A DNA stretch of 44,513 nucleotides from Vibrio barjaei (lineage in GTDB: Bacteria; Pseudomonadota; Gammaproteobacteria; Enterobacterales; Vibrionaceae): assembly GCF_001639065.2 (NCBI RefSeq), contig NZ_LQXO02000052.1, forward strand, positions 1-44,513. Reading direction: 5' to 3'. A program made the translations under genes and the position numbers. Under the pieces are notes generated by a model. It had not been told where the DNA came from. It saw only the letters and a list, made by a program, of their open reading frames with translations, and made no database searches. Below, piece after piece: positions 1 to 8,355 of this stretch (position 1 is its first letter; the number at the start of each line of letters is the position of its first letter).

Positions 1-35
1 AATTTTCGTATTTTGTCAGACACCGCCACTCACAA

Positions 36-51
36 CTGTTTATTTATACAG
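36..51. promoter_or_regulatory. LexA (SOS) box
   Basis: The 16-mer CTGTTTATTTATACAG has the CTG-N10-CAG form of the gamma-proteobacterial LexA operator and an AT-rich centre. No gene in the window starts from it. The nearest gene, nqrM, reads towards it and ends at a terminator just inside it. The box therefore most likely controls a gene beyond the left edge reading leftward. In Vibrio genomes dinB (DNA polymerase IV, an SOS gene) commonly sits beside nqrM, so dinB is the inferred target. Confidence 0.75.
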
Positions 52-85
52 TTTAATTATACGACGAGTTTCCGGCTAATCAAAA

Positions 86-117
86 CAAAAAGACCAGAGC
101 ATTACTCTGGTCTTTCA
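86..117 (-). terminator. Rho-independent terminator after nqrM
   Basis: Arms AAAGACCAGAG (89-99) and CTCTGGTCTTT (105-115) form an 11-bp stem. Read on the minus strand, it is followed by a T-rich tail. It closes the apbE-nqrM transcript. Confidence 0.85.
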
Positions 118-171
118 TCAAGTATTAAGGTTGTCGCGATTATCAAAACCGCAGCAAACCGGATTGCACGT

Positions 172-405
172 TTAAGCAATACGATCCTTTTCCCACGCTG
201 CTAGCTTCTCAGCACGCGCTTGCTCACGTGCTTCACGCTTCTTACGTGCATCACATGGCTCTGGGCAGTTACAAACTTTATCAATACCTACAGCGCCTAA
301 TCCACCGCAGCTACCTTTTACCACTTTCTTCTGGATAATATAGCCAATCGACATGGCAGCAATAACCGCTAAGAAAACACCAAACGTAATTAAAAATGTA
401 TTCAT
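172..405 (-). CDS. nqrM: Na+-NQR maturation protein NqrM
   Basis: This 77-residue protein has one N-terminal membrane helix (about residues 3-25) and a short cytoplasmic tail. The tail carries four cysteines (Cys33, Cys45, Cys47, Cys51) in a GSCGGLG...CNCPEPC pattern, followed by a charged, Lys/Arg/Glu-rich end. That is the DUF539/NqrM family. In Vibrio NqrM is needed to assemble active Na+-NQR and is thought to deliver iron to the centre shared by NqrD and NqrE. The gene starts 12 bases after apbE, with AGG about 8 bases before the ATG, so the two are probably co-transcribed. The assignment rests on cysteine spacing, size and position beside nqr/apbE. Confidence 0.93.
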   Translation of the reverse strand: MNTFLITFGVFLAVIAAMSIGYIIQKKVVKGSCGGLGAVGIDKVCNCPEPCDARKKREAREQARAEKLAAWEKDRIA

Positions 406-417
406 GTGATTGACCTA

Positions 418-1443
418 TTACTTGTTCAGATAAGGTTTAAACGCTTCTGACGCGAACTCTTCAAAACCGTCTTCTGTTTTAACTATGATAAAGGCTGGGA
501 TATCGTTTTGATCAGCGATCTCTAGTGCTTTCTCTTCACCCAAAACCATCAGTCCTGTTGCAAGTCCATCCGCTGTCATGGATGACTTATCCAAAATCGT
601 CACCGACACCACTTTATTATGAATCGGCTTACCTGTCGAAGGATCAATGATGTGAGAGTAGCGTACACCATCTTTCTCAAAGTAGTTACGATAGTCACCT
701 GACGTGGCAATTGCCATATCGCCAGGCTCAATAATTTCCTGTACATTGCGTTCGTCTACGGTTGGCTTTTCAATCGCGATACGCCACTTCACGCTGTCAC
801 GATTAATGCCTTTTAGACGCATTTCACCGCCTACTTCAACCATGTAATCTTGAATACCGATACTTTCAAGGTAGTTTGCTAGTACATCAACGCCCCAACC
901 TTTTGCAATAGTAGACAGATCCACATACAAGCTACGAAGGTCTTTTCTTAGCGTTGTATCGGTTGCAGACAAATGCTTAATGCCAGTTTGCGCTTTACGA
1001 GCCGCCAGTTCTTCGTCACTAGGCACTACTTCCGGACGAGCTTCTGGTCCAAAGCCCCACAAGTTAACCAAAGGACCAACTGTCACATCAAGTGCGCCTT
1101 GCGTCAGTTCATTCAATCGAATGGCTTCATTGACTACTATGGCTGTTTGACGGGACACCGGGAACGGTTCAGTACCATAGTAACGATTAAAGCGGCTCAA
1201 TTCTGAGTCTTGACGATACGTCGACATTTGATCGTTTACTTCTTCAAGTAATCGATTGATTTCAGCTTGAATGACTTCCGGTTTAGGAGACGTATCAGTC
1301 ACAATGTACTTAACATTGTAGATTGTACCCATCGTTGGTCCACTCAAATGAACCTGCTCGCGCTGGTTACCGCAGCCCGATAAAATGACAGTCGCAAACA
1401 ATGCAACCAAAATTAGCTTAAGATGTTTAGCTAGATGAAACAT
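418..1443 (-). CDS. apbE: FAD:protein FMN transferase ApbE (lipoprotein)
   Basis: ApbE uses FAD to attach FMN through a phosphoester bond to a threonine in SGAT motifs. Its targets here are NqrB and NqrC, encoded just upstream. The protein begins with a lipoprotein signal ending in LSGC, so it is anchored on the periplasmic side, where the NqrC FMN domain lies. The family signatures GPTMGTIYNVKY and VEVGGEMRLKG, and the C-terminal HIIDPSTGKP segment (metal/FAD site region), are present. I chose the ATG at 1443 because GGTGAG lies 7 bases upstream. An in-frame GTG at 1455 would add four residues and is less well placed. A terminator separates it from nqrF, and an inverted repeat precedes it, so it may have its own promoter. 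Confidence 0.95.
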   Translation of the reverse strand: MFHLAKHLKLILVALFATVILSGCGNQREQVHLSGPTMGTIYNVKYIVTDTSPKPEVIQAEINRLLEEVNDQMSTYRQDSELSRFNRYYGTEPFPVSRQTAIVVNEAIRLNELTQGALDVTVGPLVNLWGFGPEARPEVVPSDEELAARKAQTGIKHLSATDTTLRKDLRSLYVDLSTIAKGWGVDVLANYLESIGIQDYMVEVGGEMRLKGINRDSVKWRIAIEKPTVDERNVQEIIEPGDMAIATSGDYRNYFEKDGVRYSHIIDPSTGKPIHNKVVSVTILDKSSMTADGLATGLMVLGEEKALEIADQNDIPAFIIVKTEDGFEEFASEAFKPYLNK

Positions 1444-1468
1444 ACTTTTACTCACCTACTTTCAAAAG

Positions 1469-1514
1469 TATTTACGTTTGCCTAAAAAGATTAAGGTTTC
1501 GACAAACGTAAATA
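1469..1514. repeat. 12-bp inverted repeat upstream of apbE
   Basis: Arms TATTTACGTTTG (1469-1480) and CAAACGTAAATA (1503-1514) are perfect reverse complements separated by 22 bases. They lie between the nqr terminator and the apbE start. The repeat could be an operator for a dimeric regulator or a stem in the apbE leader. I do not recognise the motif. Confidence 0.6.
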
Positions 1515-1552
1515 GTTTCAGAGACTTAGAAACAGGAATTATGCTATCCCTG

Positions 1553-1586
1553 AAAAACAAATGGCTGACTCACATGAGCCAGCCAT
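1553..1586 (-). terminator. Terminator after nqrF
   Basis: ATGGCTGACTC and GAGCCAGCCAT pair with a single A-C mismatch. On the minus strand the stem is followed by TTTGTTTTTC. It lies directly after nqrF, so it ends or attenuates the nqrA-F transcript before apbE. Confidence 0.8.
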
Positions 1587-1605
1587 GTCGATACTTCAAT
1601 GAAGA

Positions 1606-2829
1606 TTAACCACCGAAGTCATCTAGAAGAATGTTCTCATCTTCTACACCAAGATCCTTCAGCATGCCGATAACAGCCGCGTTCATCATTGGTGGACCAC
1701 ACATGTAGTATTCACAATCTTCTGGTGCTTCGTGATCTTTGAGGTAGTTCTCATAGATTACGTTGTGGATGAAGCCTGTGTAACCATCCCAGTTATCTTC
1801 TGGCATTGGGTCAGATAGAGCAACGTGCCACTGGAAGTTATCGTTCTCAGCCTGTAGGCCGTCGAAATCTTCTACATAGAACATTTCACGTACAGAACGA
1901 GCACCGTACCAGAAAGACATCTTACGCTTAGACTTCAGACGCTTAAGTTGGTCAAAGATGTGCGAGCGCATTGGAGCCATACCAGCACCGCCACCGATGA
2001 ATACCATTTCATTGTCTGTTTCTTTCGCGAAGAACTCACCAAACGGTCCTGAAATCGTACACTTGTCACCTTCTTTAAGCGACCAGATGAACGATGACAT
2101 GATACCCGGTGGTACATCAGGATTATTAGGCGGCGGCGTAGCGATACGCACGTTTAGCATAATAATGCCTTCTTCTTCTGGGTAGTTAGCCATTGAGTAT
2201 GCACGAATGCATTCTTCATTAACCACTGACTCGTAGCGGAACAGGTTAAACTTGTCCCAGTCTTCACGATACTCATCAGGTACGTCGAAGTCAGAGTACT
2301 TAACATGGTGAGCAGGTGCTTCGATCTGGATGTAACCACCAGCACGGAAAGGTACTGATTCGCCATCTGGAATCTGAAGCTTAAGCTCTTTGATGAAGGT
2401 TGCTTTGTTATCGTTAGAGATAACGCTACATTCCCACTTCTTAACACCGAAGATTTCTTCTGGAAGCTCGATGTCCATGTCAGTCTTCATGTTAACTTGA
2501 CACGCTAGACGCTCACCTTCACGTGCTTCACCTTTAGTAATATGGTCAAGCTCAGTAGGTAGAATATCGCCACCACCAGTTTTCACTTTCACGCGGCACT
2601 GGCCACAAGAGCCACCACCACCACAAGCAGAAGATACGAATACGCCAGCACCAGCTAGAGCACCCAGAAGCTTACCGCCTGGTTGAGTTACGATTGCCTT
2701 CTCAGGATCGCCGTTTACAGAGATCGTGATGTCGCCTGTTGGTACTAGCTTAGATTTAGCGAACAAAATCACTAAAACTAGGGCTAGAACAATCAGCGTA
2801 AACATCACTACACCAAGAATAATGTCCAT
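1606..2829 (-). CDS. nqrF: Na+-NQR subunit F (NADH dehydrogenase, FAD and 2Fe-2S)
   Basis: This is the entry subunit of the sodium pump. It oxidises NADH with FAD and passes electrons one at a time to a 2Fe-2S cluster. An N-terminal helix (about residues 3-24) anchors it. A plant-type ferredoxin domain follows with Cys69, Cys75, Cys78 and Cys110. Next comes a ferredoxin-reductase domain with the FAD-binding RAYSMAN motif (about 209-215) and the NADH-binding GGGAGMAPMRS motif. The protein ends in the expected aromatic and acidic tail (DDFGG). Its 407 residues match the family. It is the last of six nqr genes, 17 bases after nqrE, and is followed by a terminator. Confidence 0.98.
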   Translation of the reverse strand: MDIILGVVMFTLIVLALVLVILFAKSKLVPTGDITISVNGDPEKAIVTQPGGKLLGALAGAGVFVSSACGGGGSCGQCRVKVKTGGGDILPTELDHITKGEAREGERLACQVNMKTDMDIELPEEIFGVKKWECSVISNDNKATFIKELKLQIPDGESVPFRAGGYIQIEAPAHHVKYSDFDVPDEYREDWDKFNLFRYESVVNEECIRAYSMANYPEEEGIIMLNVRIATPPPNNPDVPPGIMSSFIWSLKEGDKCTISGPFGEFFAKETDNEMVFIGGGAGMAPMRSHIFDQLKRLKSKRKMSFWYGARSVREMFYVEDFDGLQAENDNFQWHVALSDPMPEDNWDGYTGFIHNVIYENYLKDHEAPEDCEYYMCGPPMMNAAVIGMLKDLGVEDENILLDDFGG

Positions 2830-2846
2830 TGACTATTCCTTATACC

Positions 2847-3443
2847 TTACAGTTGAACACCAGAGAAAGACATGAAGCCTAGTGCCATCAGACCTACTGT
2901 GATGAACGTGATACCAAGACCACGAAGACCAGGAGGTACATCAGAGTACTTCATCTTCTCACGGATACCCGCTAGCGCAACGATAGCTAGCATCCAACCC
3001 ACACCAGAACCAAAGCCGTATACGACTGATTCAGCAAAGTTGTAATCACGCTGTACCATGAATGATACACCACCGAAGATCGCACAGTTAACCGTGATTA
3101 GCGGTAGGAAGATACCCAGTGCGTTATACAAAGGTGGGAAGAAGCGGTCCAGTACCATCTCTAGGATTTGTACTAGTGCTGCGATTACACCGATAAAGGT
3201 AATAAAATTCAAGAAGCTAAGGTCGACACCTGCAACTAGCGCATTTTCTTTTAGAACTAGGTTATACAGTAGGTTGTTTACAGGTACTGCGACTGTAAGT
3301 ACAACGATTACTGCGACACCAAGACCGAAAGAAGTTTTAACTTTCTTTGAAACCGCTAGGAATGTACACATACCCAAGAAGAAAGAAAGCGCCAAGTTTT
3401 CGATGAAAATCGACTTAACTAATAAGCTAATATAATGTTCCAT
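2847..3443 (-). CDS. nqrE: Na+-NQR subunit E
   Basis: NqrE is an integral membrane subunit of about six helices, inverted relative to its homologue NqrD. Cys26 (GMC) and Cys120 (VNC) occupy the half-helix positions that, with the matching pair in NqrD, hold the iron centre in the middle of the membrane in the Vibrio cholerae enzyme. Electrons cross the membrane here from the NqrF cluster towards FMN on NqrC. At 198 residues it is full length. It lies 7 bases after nqrD and 17 before nqrF. Confidence 0.97.
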   Translation of the reverse strand: MEHYISLLVKSIFIENLALSFFLGMCTFLAVSKKVKTSFGLGVAVIVVLTVAVPVNNLLYNLVLKENALVAGVDLSFLNFITFIGVIAALVQILEMVLDRFFPPLYNALGIFLPLITVNCAIFGGVSFMVQRDYNFAESVVYGFGSGVGWMLAIVALAGIREKMKYSDVPPGLRGLGITFITVGLMALGFMSFSGVQL

Positions 3444-3450
3444 GACGCCG

Positions 3451-4083
3451 TTACTCCTTCGCTTCTACTTGTTCTGGCTTAATAATACGAATTACCCAGA
3501 TCAGGAAGCCGATAAGGAAGAACGCTGAAGGCGCTAGAAGCATCATACCGTTAGGCTGATACCAACCACCGTTGCTTACCAACGGTAGAACTTCCATACC
3601 GAACAGCTTGCCTGAACCAAATAGTTCACGGAAGAAGCCAACAGTGATTAGAACGAAGCCATAGCCAAGACCGTTACCAATACCGTCGATTAATGATGGG
3701 ATTGGCTCAGACTTCATAGCGAATGCTTCCGCACGACCCATTACAATACAGTTGGTAATGATAAGGCCAACGAAAACTGAAAGCTGTTTAGATATATCGT
3801 AAAGATACGCTTTCAAAATTTGGTCTACCACGATTACCAATGATGCGATGATCGCCATCTGAACGATGATACGTACGCTATTTGGAATATGGTTTCGAAT
3901 CAGAGATACAAAGAAGTTAGACAGTGCAGTAACGAAAATTACTGCTAAAGTCATTACAAATGCTGTCTCTAACTTAGTGGTTACTGCTAGAGCAGAACAC
4001 ACACCTAGAACTTGAAGTGCAATCGGGTTGTTATCCAACACCGGTGCCATCAGGCTCTTTTTCACATCTTTAGCACTAGACAT
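3451..4083 (-). CDS. nqrD: Na+-NQR subunit D
   Basis: This 210-residue polytopic membrane protein is homologous to NqrE and RnfE. Cys29 (GVC) and Cys112 (TNC) sit at the expected iron-ligand positions on two re-entrant half helices. With Cys26 and Cys120 of NqrE they form the intramembrane iron site. Its ATG shares one base with the stop of nqrC (TAATG), which indicates translational coupling. Confidence 0.97.
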   Translation of the reverse strand: MSSAKDVKKSLMAPVLDNNPIALQVLGVCSALAVTTKLETAFVMTLAVIFVTALSNFFVSLIRNHIPNSVRIIVQMAIIASLVIVVDQILKAYLYDISKQLSVFVGLIITNCIVMGRAEAFAMKSEPIPSLIDGIGNGLGYGFVLITVGFFRELFGSGKLFGMEVLPLVSNGGWYQPNGMMLLAPSAFFLIGFLIWVIRIIKPEQVEAKE

Positions 4084-4865
4084 TAGTTCAGACCTCCGTC
4101 ACGAACTTTTGCTAGGAATGGACCAAAGCCCATATCACCCAACCAGAAATCAAACGTACCTTGAACGCCGTTACCTGTCAGTGTTGCACCAGATAGACCG
4201 TCAACACCGTGTTCAGAACCTTCAGGTGCGCCACCTTTTACGATTTCGATCGCTGGCTTGAAGTTTTCATCAAACAGTTTCTTACCAACAAACTGTGCAC
4301 GCCAAGATGGGTTCTCAATCTCACCACCCAATCCAGGAGTTTCACCTTGCTCGTAATATGTAATACCGTTCACAGTATTACCATCTGTCTGAACTGCCAC
4401 GAACGCGTACATCATAGACCATAAACCCGTACCATGTACTGGTAGGATAACGCTGCTCACTTTGCCATTTTGCTTAACTAGATAAACAGTACCTACGTTA
4501 GCACGACGAATGATTTTTGCTTGGTCTTGTTCAGCTGTTAGGCGAATTGACTCCGAAGGGTCTTTTGCCGCTTTACGCTGATCGTAGTTGTTTGCATCGC
4601 TACCATCTGGAGCTGTATCAACAAACTCACCAGTATCAAAGTTCACAAGACGAGGTTCGATGTACTGACTATAAAGTTCAGCGACTGTGCCATTCTCTTT
4701 AATGCCAGCGACTTCGATAATTTTTGACTGTTTGTCTAGTAACGCGTTCGCTCTTTGCTTGTCACGCAGACCAACTGCTGCAAGCGATACAACGATTGAG
4801 CACACTAAGCTCAACGCGATAACAACAAACAGCGTCTTTTTAATGCTATCGTTATTACTTGCCAT
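4083..4865 (-). CDS. nqrC: Na+-NQR subunit C (covalent FMN)
   Basis: NqrC has one N-terminal helix (about residues 11-33) and a large periplasmic domain. That domain carries the flavinylation motif LSGATLT, and FMN is attached by ApbE to Thr228. It receives electrons from the NqrD/E iron centre and passes them to FMN on NqrB. The 260-residue length fits the family. The start overlaps the end of nqrB by 11 bases and the stop overlaps the nqrD start, so the middle of the operon is translationally coupled. Confidence 0.97.
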   Translation of the reverse strand: MASNNDSIKKTLFVVIALSLVCSIVVSLAAVGLRDKQRANALLDKQSKIIEVAGIKENGTVAELYSQYIEPRLVNFDTGEFVDTAPDGSDANNYDQRKAAKDPSESIRLTAEQDQAKIIRRANVGTVYLVKQNGKVSSVILPVHGTGLWSMMYAFVAVQTDGNTVNGITYYEQGETPGLGGEIENPSWRAQFVGKKLFDENFKPAIEIVKGGAPEGSEHGVDGLSGATLTGNGVQGTFDFWLGDMGFGPFLAKVRDGGLN

Positions 4866-6096
4866 AGCGTGCTTCTCTCCGTTTAACGTTCTTCTCGATC
4901 ACAAAGTGGTCGAATAGCGGTGCGAACAAGTTAGCAAATAGAATTGCTAGCATCATACCTTCTGGGTATGCAGGGTTCACAACACGGATCATGACACACA
5001 TAGCGCCAATCAAAATACCGTATGCCCACTTACCTTTATTAGTGAACGAAGCCGATACTGGATCCGTTGCCATAAAGAACATACCGAATGCGAAGCCACC
5101 TAACACTAGGTGCCAATGCCAAGGCATTGCAAACATTGCATTGGTGTCTGAGCCAACAACGTTGAATAGCGTTGCGACAGCAACCATACCAACCATTACA
5201 CCTGCGATAATGCGCCATGAAGCAATGCCCATGTAAACAATCATCGCTGCACCGATCATAAGTGCAAGTGTTGATACTTCACCAATTGAACCTGGGATGT
5301 TACCAATGAACGCGTCCATCCAAGTGATCGTTTGACCAGTAATGTTGTTGATAAGTGCGCCTTCGCCACCTTGTGCCCATTGGCTTAGAGCCGTAGCGCC
5401 AGAGAAACCATCAGCAGCAACCCATACCACATCACCCGAGATTTGTGCTGGGTACGCGAAGAATAAGAAAGCACGGCCAGCTAGTGCTGGGTTAAGGAAG
5501 TTACGACCTGTACCACCAAAGATCTCTTTTGCTACAACAACACCAAAGGTAATACCTAGTGCTGCTTGCCAAAGAGGGAGTGTTGGCGGAACAATCAGTG
5601 CGAACAAAATAGAAGTTACAAAGAAACCTTCGTTAACTTCATGCTTACGCACCATACAGAACAAGACTTCCCAGAAACCACCAACAATAAATACTGTCGC
5701 GTAGATTGGTAGGAAGTAAGTCGCACCAAGTAGCATCTTACTGCCCCAACCCGCATCAGTCCCTAGCGTTCCGCCAAGACCTTGAGTTAGCCAGTAATGC
5801 CAGTTGCCATCGATAACACCTGCAAGCTCAGCGCCAGTGTAAAGATGGTTAAGTGCCATAATTGCTTGGTTACCCGCATTGTACATACCCCAGAACATTG
5901 CTGGGAATACCGCGAACCAAACCATGATCATGATGCGCTTTAGGTCGACGCTATCACGGACATGCGAGCTGCGCTTCGTAACCAGACCCGGAGTGTAGAA
6001 TAGCGTTGCCGCTGCTTCGTACAATGCAAACCATTTTTCATGTTTGCCACCTGGTTCGAAATGATGCTCGATATCCTCAATGAATTTCTTAAGCAT
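4855..6096 (-). CDS. nqrB: Na+-NQR subunit B (ion channel, FMN and riboflavin)
   Basis: NqrB is the main membrane subunit, with about ten helices. It carries covalent FMN on Thr235 in FSGATALS, binds riboflavin, houses the Na+ path and contributes to the quinone site. Adjacent glycines at about 139-140 (VGGFWE) correspond to the position where korormicin/HQNO resistance changes occur in Vibrio. A long soluble N-terminal arm (residues 1-55) precedes the first helix, as in the known structure. Its 413 residues are full length. It starts 3 bases after nqrA. Confidence 0.97.
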   Translation of the reverse strand: MLKKFIEDIEHHFEPGGKHEKWFALYEAAATLFYTPGLVTKRSSHVRDSVDLKRIMIMVWFAVFPAMFWGMYNAGNQAIMALNHLYTGAELAGVIDGNWHYWLTQGLGGTLGTDAGWGSKMLLGATYFLPIYATVFIVGGFWEVLFCMVRKHEVNEGFFVTSILFALIVPPTLPLWQAALGITFGVVVAKEIFGGTGRNFLNPALAGRAFLFFAYPAQISGDVVWVAADGFSGATALSQWAQGGEGALINNITGQTITWMDAFIGNIPGSIGEVSTLALMIGAAMIVYMGIASWRIIAGVMVGMVAVATLFNVVGSDTNAMFAMPWHWHLVLGGFAFGMFFMATDPVSASFTNKGKWAYGILIGAMCVMIRVVNPAYPEGMMLAILFANLFAPLFDHFVIEKNVKRREARYGK

Positions 6097-6099
6097 GGA

Positions 6100-7440
6100 T
6101 TACCCTTCCTTCTCAATATTGTCTAGGCACTCACGTAGGAGCTGACCGTATTCGTACTTACCTGGACAAACAAAGGTGCATAGCGCTAAATCTTCTTCAT
6201 CTAGTTCAAGCGCACCAAGACGCTGTGCACTGTCTAAATCACCAGCGCAAAGATCACGAAGTAATAGCGTTGGCTCCATATCTAGAGGCAATACTTTCTC
6301 GTAGTTGCCGATTGGAACCATTGCACGATCACTACCATTGGTCGTAGTTGTCATGTTGAACAACTGACCTTTGAATAGGTGACCTAGGAACGAACGAGTA
6401 ATCGAGAACTTGTTCTTACCTGGTGTTGCCCAACCAAACAGTTCTTTATCACGACCTTCGCGCAATACAGACACTTGTTGATGGTAACGACCTAGATAAG
6501 CGTGTGGACCAGAAGCTTGAGTACCAGATAGTACTGAACCAGAAATGATTCGTACTTCACCAGGCATCAACTCGTTGTTAGTGACATCTTCTAGGCTTGC
6601 ACCTAGTTGAGTTCTGACTAAACGAGGGTTATTAACTACTGGACCAGCAAGTGAAATCACACGATCTGTATAGATTTCGCCAGTTGTGAAGAGCTTACCG
6701 AATGCAATCACATCTTGATAATTAATGCTCCAAGCAACGTTATTCACGCTAACTGGATATAGGAAATGCATGTGAGTGCCAACAAGACCAGCAGGGTGTG
6801 GACCATTGAAAACATGCTCTTCGACATTGGATTGATTTGAGCGAGGTAGACTCGTTCCTTTTTTGCAGACGTAAACTTTGCCTTCTGTCAATTTAGACAG
6901 AATATCAAGACCTGCAACGAACGCTTCTTTTTGCTCATTGATAACCAATTCAGGCTCAGCCGCAAGTGGATTAGTATCCATTGCAGTTACGAAAATCGCT
7001 TGAGTCGTTGAATCGATCGCCGGTACCTTGCTAAACGGACGAGTACGCAACGCAGTCCACATACCTGATTCAACCAGTTGAGTTTTGATCACTTCGCGAT
7101 CAAGACCTGCTAGTTGGTCAGCTGTGTAGCTATCGAAAGTAACTTGCTCGTCACCTGCCACTTCAATCACAACAGATTGTAGGACACGCTTCGCGCCACG
7201 GTTAACTTCAATAACCTTACCGCTTGCTGGAGAAGTGAACTTAACGCCTGGGTTCTTTTTATCTTCAAAAAGAACCTGACCTTTTTTCACTTCATCACCC
7301 ACGCGAGCATGCATTGTTGGACGCATACCCACGTACTCTTCGCCAAGCAAGGCGACTTTAGTGATGGACTTACCATCATTAATCACCTGGGATGGAGTTC
7401 CTGCGATAGGAAGATCCAAGCCCTTCTTTATTGTAATCAT
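6100..7440 (-). CDS. nqrA: Na+-NQR subunit A
   Basis: NqrA is a soluble cytoplasmic subunit, related to RnfC but without FeS motifs, that caps NqrB and takes part in ubiquinone binding. The protein starts MITIKKGLDLPIAG, the conserved NqrA N-terminus, giving 446 residues. An ATG 12 bases further upstream (7452) would add MQVR but is not the family start. Neither has a strong ribosome site. It is the promoter-proximal gene of the operon. The 505 bases upstream contain several hairpins. Confidence 0.96.
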   Translation of the reverse strand: MITIKKGLDLPIAGTPSQVINDGKSITKVALLGEEYVGMRPTMHARVGDEVKKGQVLFEDKKNPGVKFTSPASGKVIEVNRGAKRVLQSVVIEVAGDEQVTFDSYTADQLAGLDREVIKTQLVESGMWTALRTRPFSKVPAIDSTTQAIFVTAMDTNPLAAEPELVINEQKEAFVAGLDILSKLTEGKVYVCKKGTSLPRSNQSNVEEHVFNGPHPAGLVGTHMHFLYPVSVNNVAWSINYQDVIAFGKLFTTGEIYTDRVISLAGPVVNNPRLVRTQLGASLEDVTNNELMPGEVRIISGSVLSGTQASGPHAYLGRYHQQVSVLREGRDKELFGWATPGKNKFSITRSFLGHLFKGQLFNMTTTTNGSDRAMVPIGNYEKVLPLDMEPTLLLRDLCAGDLDSAQRLGALELDEEDLALCTFVCPGKYEYGQLLRECLDNIEKEG

Positions 7441-7945
7441 ACGCACTTGCACTACTTTTATCGGGAAAAAGATTCTTTAAAATTGCGTAACATATAGACA
7501 CGACATTGAGTGTCTAACCTTGGTTTTATTAGCACCAAGGCAGCAACATCATTTTAACAATCTCGTCATAGAATCACTGCGAGATTTTTCTGGTGCGGTA
7601 GTTTAGCATCATTTGCAAAGGGGATGCCATGATGAATCCCTGCAAAGGGGTCATTATTTCGAAACTTTTGCTATATCTAGGGTTGCGAATATGTATAACT
7701 TTGACCAATCGCACAAAGTCTTATTAACCCTTTTAAAAATAAGCAATTGCCCCATTCATATCCTGAAACATTCCTCATTAACAAAAACACATAACATTAT
7801 ATGTTGATACGCTGTTAATGAATTACCACCAAAGTGGTAGCAACTCCATCAACCACTTACGTAAAAATAACCAAGGTTTATTGTTGACGCGTGTGATTGT
7901 TACCGAGACGCTATGACCTGCACCAAAACTAGAAAGAGTATAGAG
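7441..7945. other. nqr leader and bolA-nqrA intergenic region, no gene seen
   Basis: No convincing ORF lies in this 505-base stretch. On the nqr side there are three tandem hairpins: TAGACAC/GTGTCTA (7495-7516), CCTTGGT/ACCAAGG (7518-7540) and AATCTCG/CGAGATT (7559-7586). The last is followed by T's on the plus strand. Further upstream TGCAAAGGGG occurs twice (7614-7623 and 7641-7650), 27 bases apart. A small stem TACCAC/GTGGTA (7824-7839) lies nearer bolA. A weak extended -10 (TGCTAAACT, minus, around 7605) could be the nqr promoter. The region probably contains the nqr promoter, a long structured leader and the 3' end of bolA. Confidence 0.5.
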
Positions 7946-8254
7946 CTATTTACCGCCGCCTGCGCAATTAGGGCTGTCTGGGGCGAGTTGATTCTCTTTT
8001 GTCCACTCTTCTGGTGTATAAGTATGGATTGCTAAGGCATGAACAGGACCTGCCAATTCATCTGCTAAGACCGTGTTTACTTTGCGGTGCCTTGCAATAA
8101 GACGCTCACCATTAAAGCTATCGCTGACAACAATCACTTTAAAATGACTCTCTGAACCTGGAGGGACATTGTGCATATTGCTTTCGTTGCGAACGTCTAA
8201 AAATGTGGGGTTGAAAGTCTGATGGAGCTTTTGCTCGATGGTTTGTTGAATCAT
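7946..8254 (-). CDS. bolA: BolA family regulator
   Basis: This 102-residue BolA protein has the class II KH-like fold signature: LDVRNESNMHNVPPGSESHFKVIVVSDSF and then LIARHRKVN near residue 60, including the invariant His that helps bind a 2Fe-2S cluster with a monothiol glutaredoxin. BolA acts as a transcription factor in morphology and stress and in FeS trafficking. The C-terminal extension (DSPNCAGGGK) is common in Vibrio. AAGGA precedes the ATG by about 6 bases. It diverges from rlmG, and the bolA/yajG/ampG neighbourhood matches that of E. coli. Confidence 0.95.
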   Translation of the reverse strand: MIQQTIEQKLHQTFNPTFLDVRNESNMHNVPPGSESHFKVIVVSDSFNGERLIARHRKVNTVLADELAGPVHALAIHTYTPEEWTKENQLAPDSPNCAGGGK

Positions 8255-8295
8255 CTTACTTCCTTGGGCTGTAACTATTTATTTTTATTTAGGCG

Positions 8296-8313
8296 GTAAA
8301 GTATATACTTTAC
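8296..8313. promoter_or_regulatory. 18-bp perfect palindrome between bolA and rlmG
   Basis: GTAAAGTATATACTTTAC is a perfect 18-bp palindrome lying 42 bases upstream of the bolA ATG. It includes a -10-like TATACT on the bolA strand, so a protein bound here would be expected to block or modulate bolA. It resembles a TyrR box but has an 8-base rather than a 6-base spacer, so I leave it unassigned. Confidence 0.6.
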
Positions 8314-8341
8314 TTAATCAAGAATCTTCCCTTAAATCATA

Positions 8342-8355
8342 TTCGCCTTGGCGAA
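8342..8355. repeat. Short inverted repeat before rlmG
   Basis: TTCGCCTTGGCGAA is a 6-bp inverted repeat with a 2-base centre, 51 bases before the rlmG start. It may be a second operator or a hairpin at the 5' end of the rlmG transcript. Confidence 0.4.

Noticed and set aside
13..204. Plus-strand ORF of 63 codons at the left edge
   Set aside because: It runs through the nqrM terminator and into nqrM antisense, and has no ribosome site. It is a shadow.
5342..5704. 120-codon plus-strand ORF inside nqrB
   Set aside because: It is antisense to a well-conserved coding region and arises from its codon pattern. The same holds for the long antisense ORFs in nqrE (3058-3435), ampG (11765-12160) and the peptide transporter (38080-38466).
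7613..7807. 64-codon ORF in the bolA-nqrA gap
   Set aside because: Poor composition, no ribosome site, and it crosses the repeated TGCAAAGGGG elements. I treat the gap as non-coding.
8296..8313. TyrR box between bolA and rlmG
   Set aside because: TyrR needs GTAAA-N6-TTTAC. The spacer here is 8 bases.
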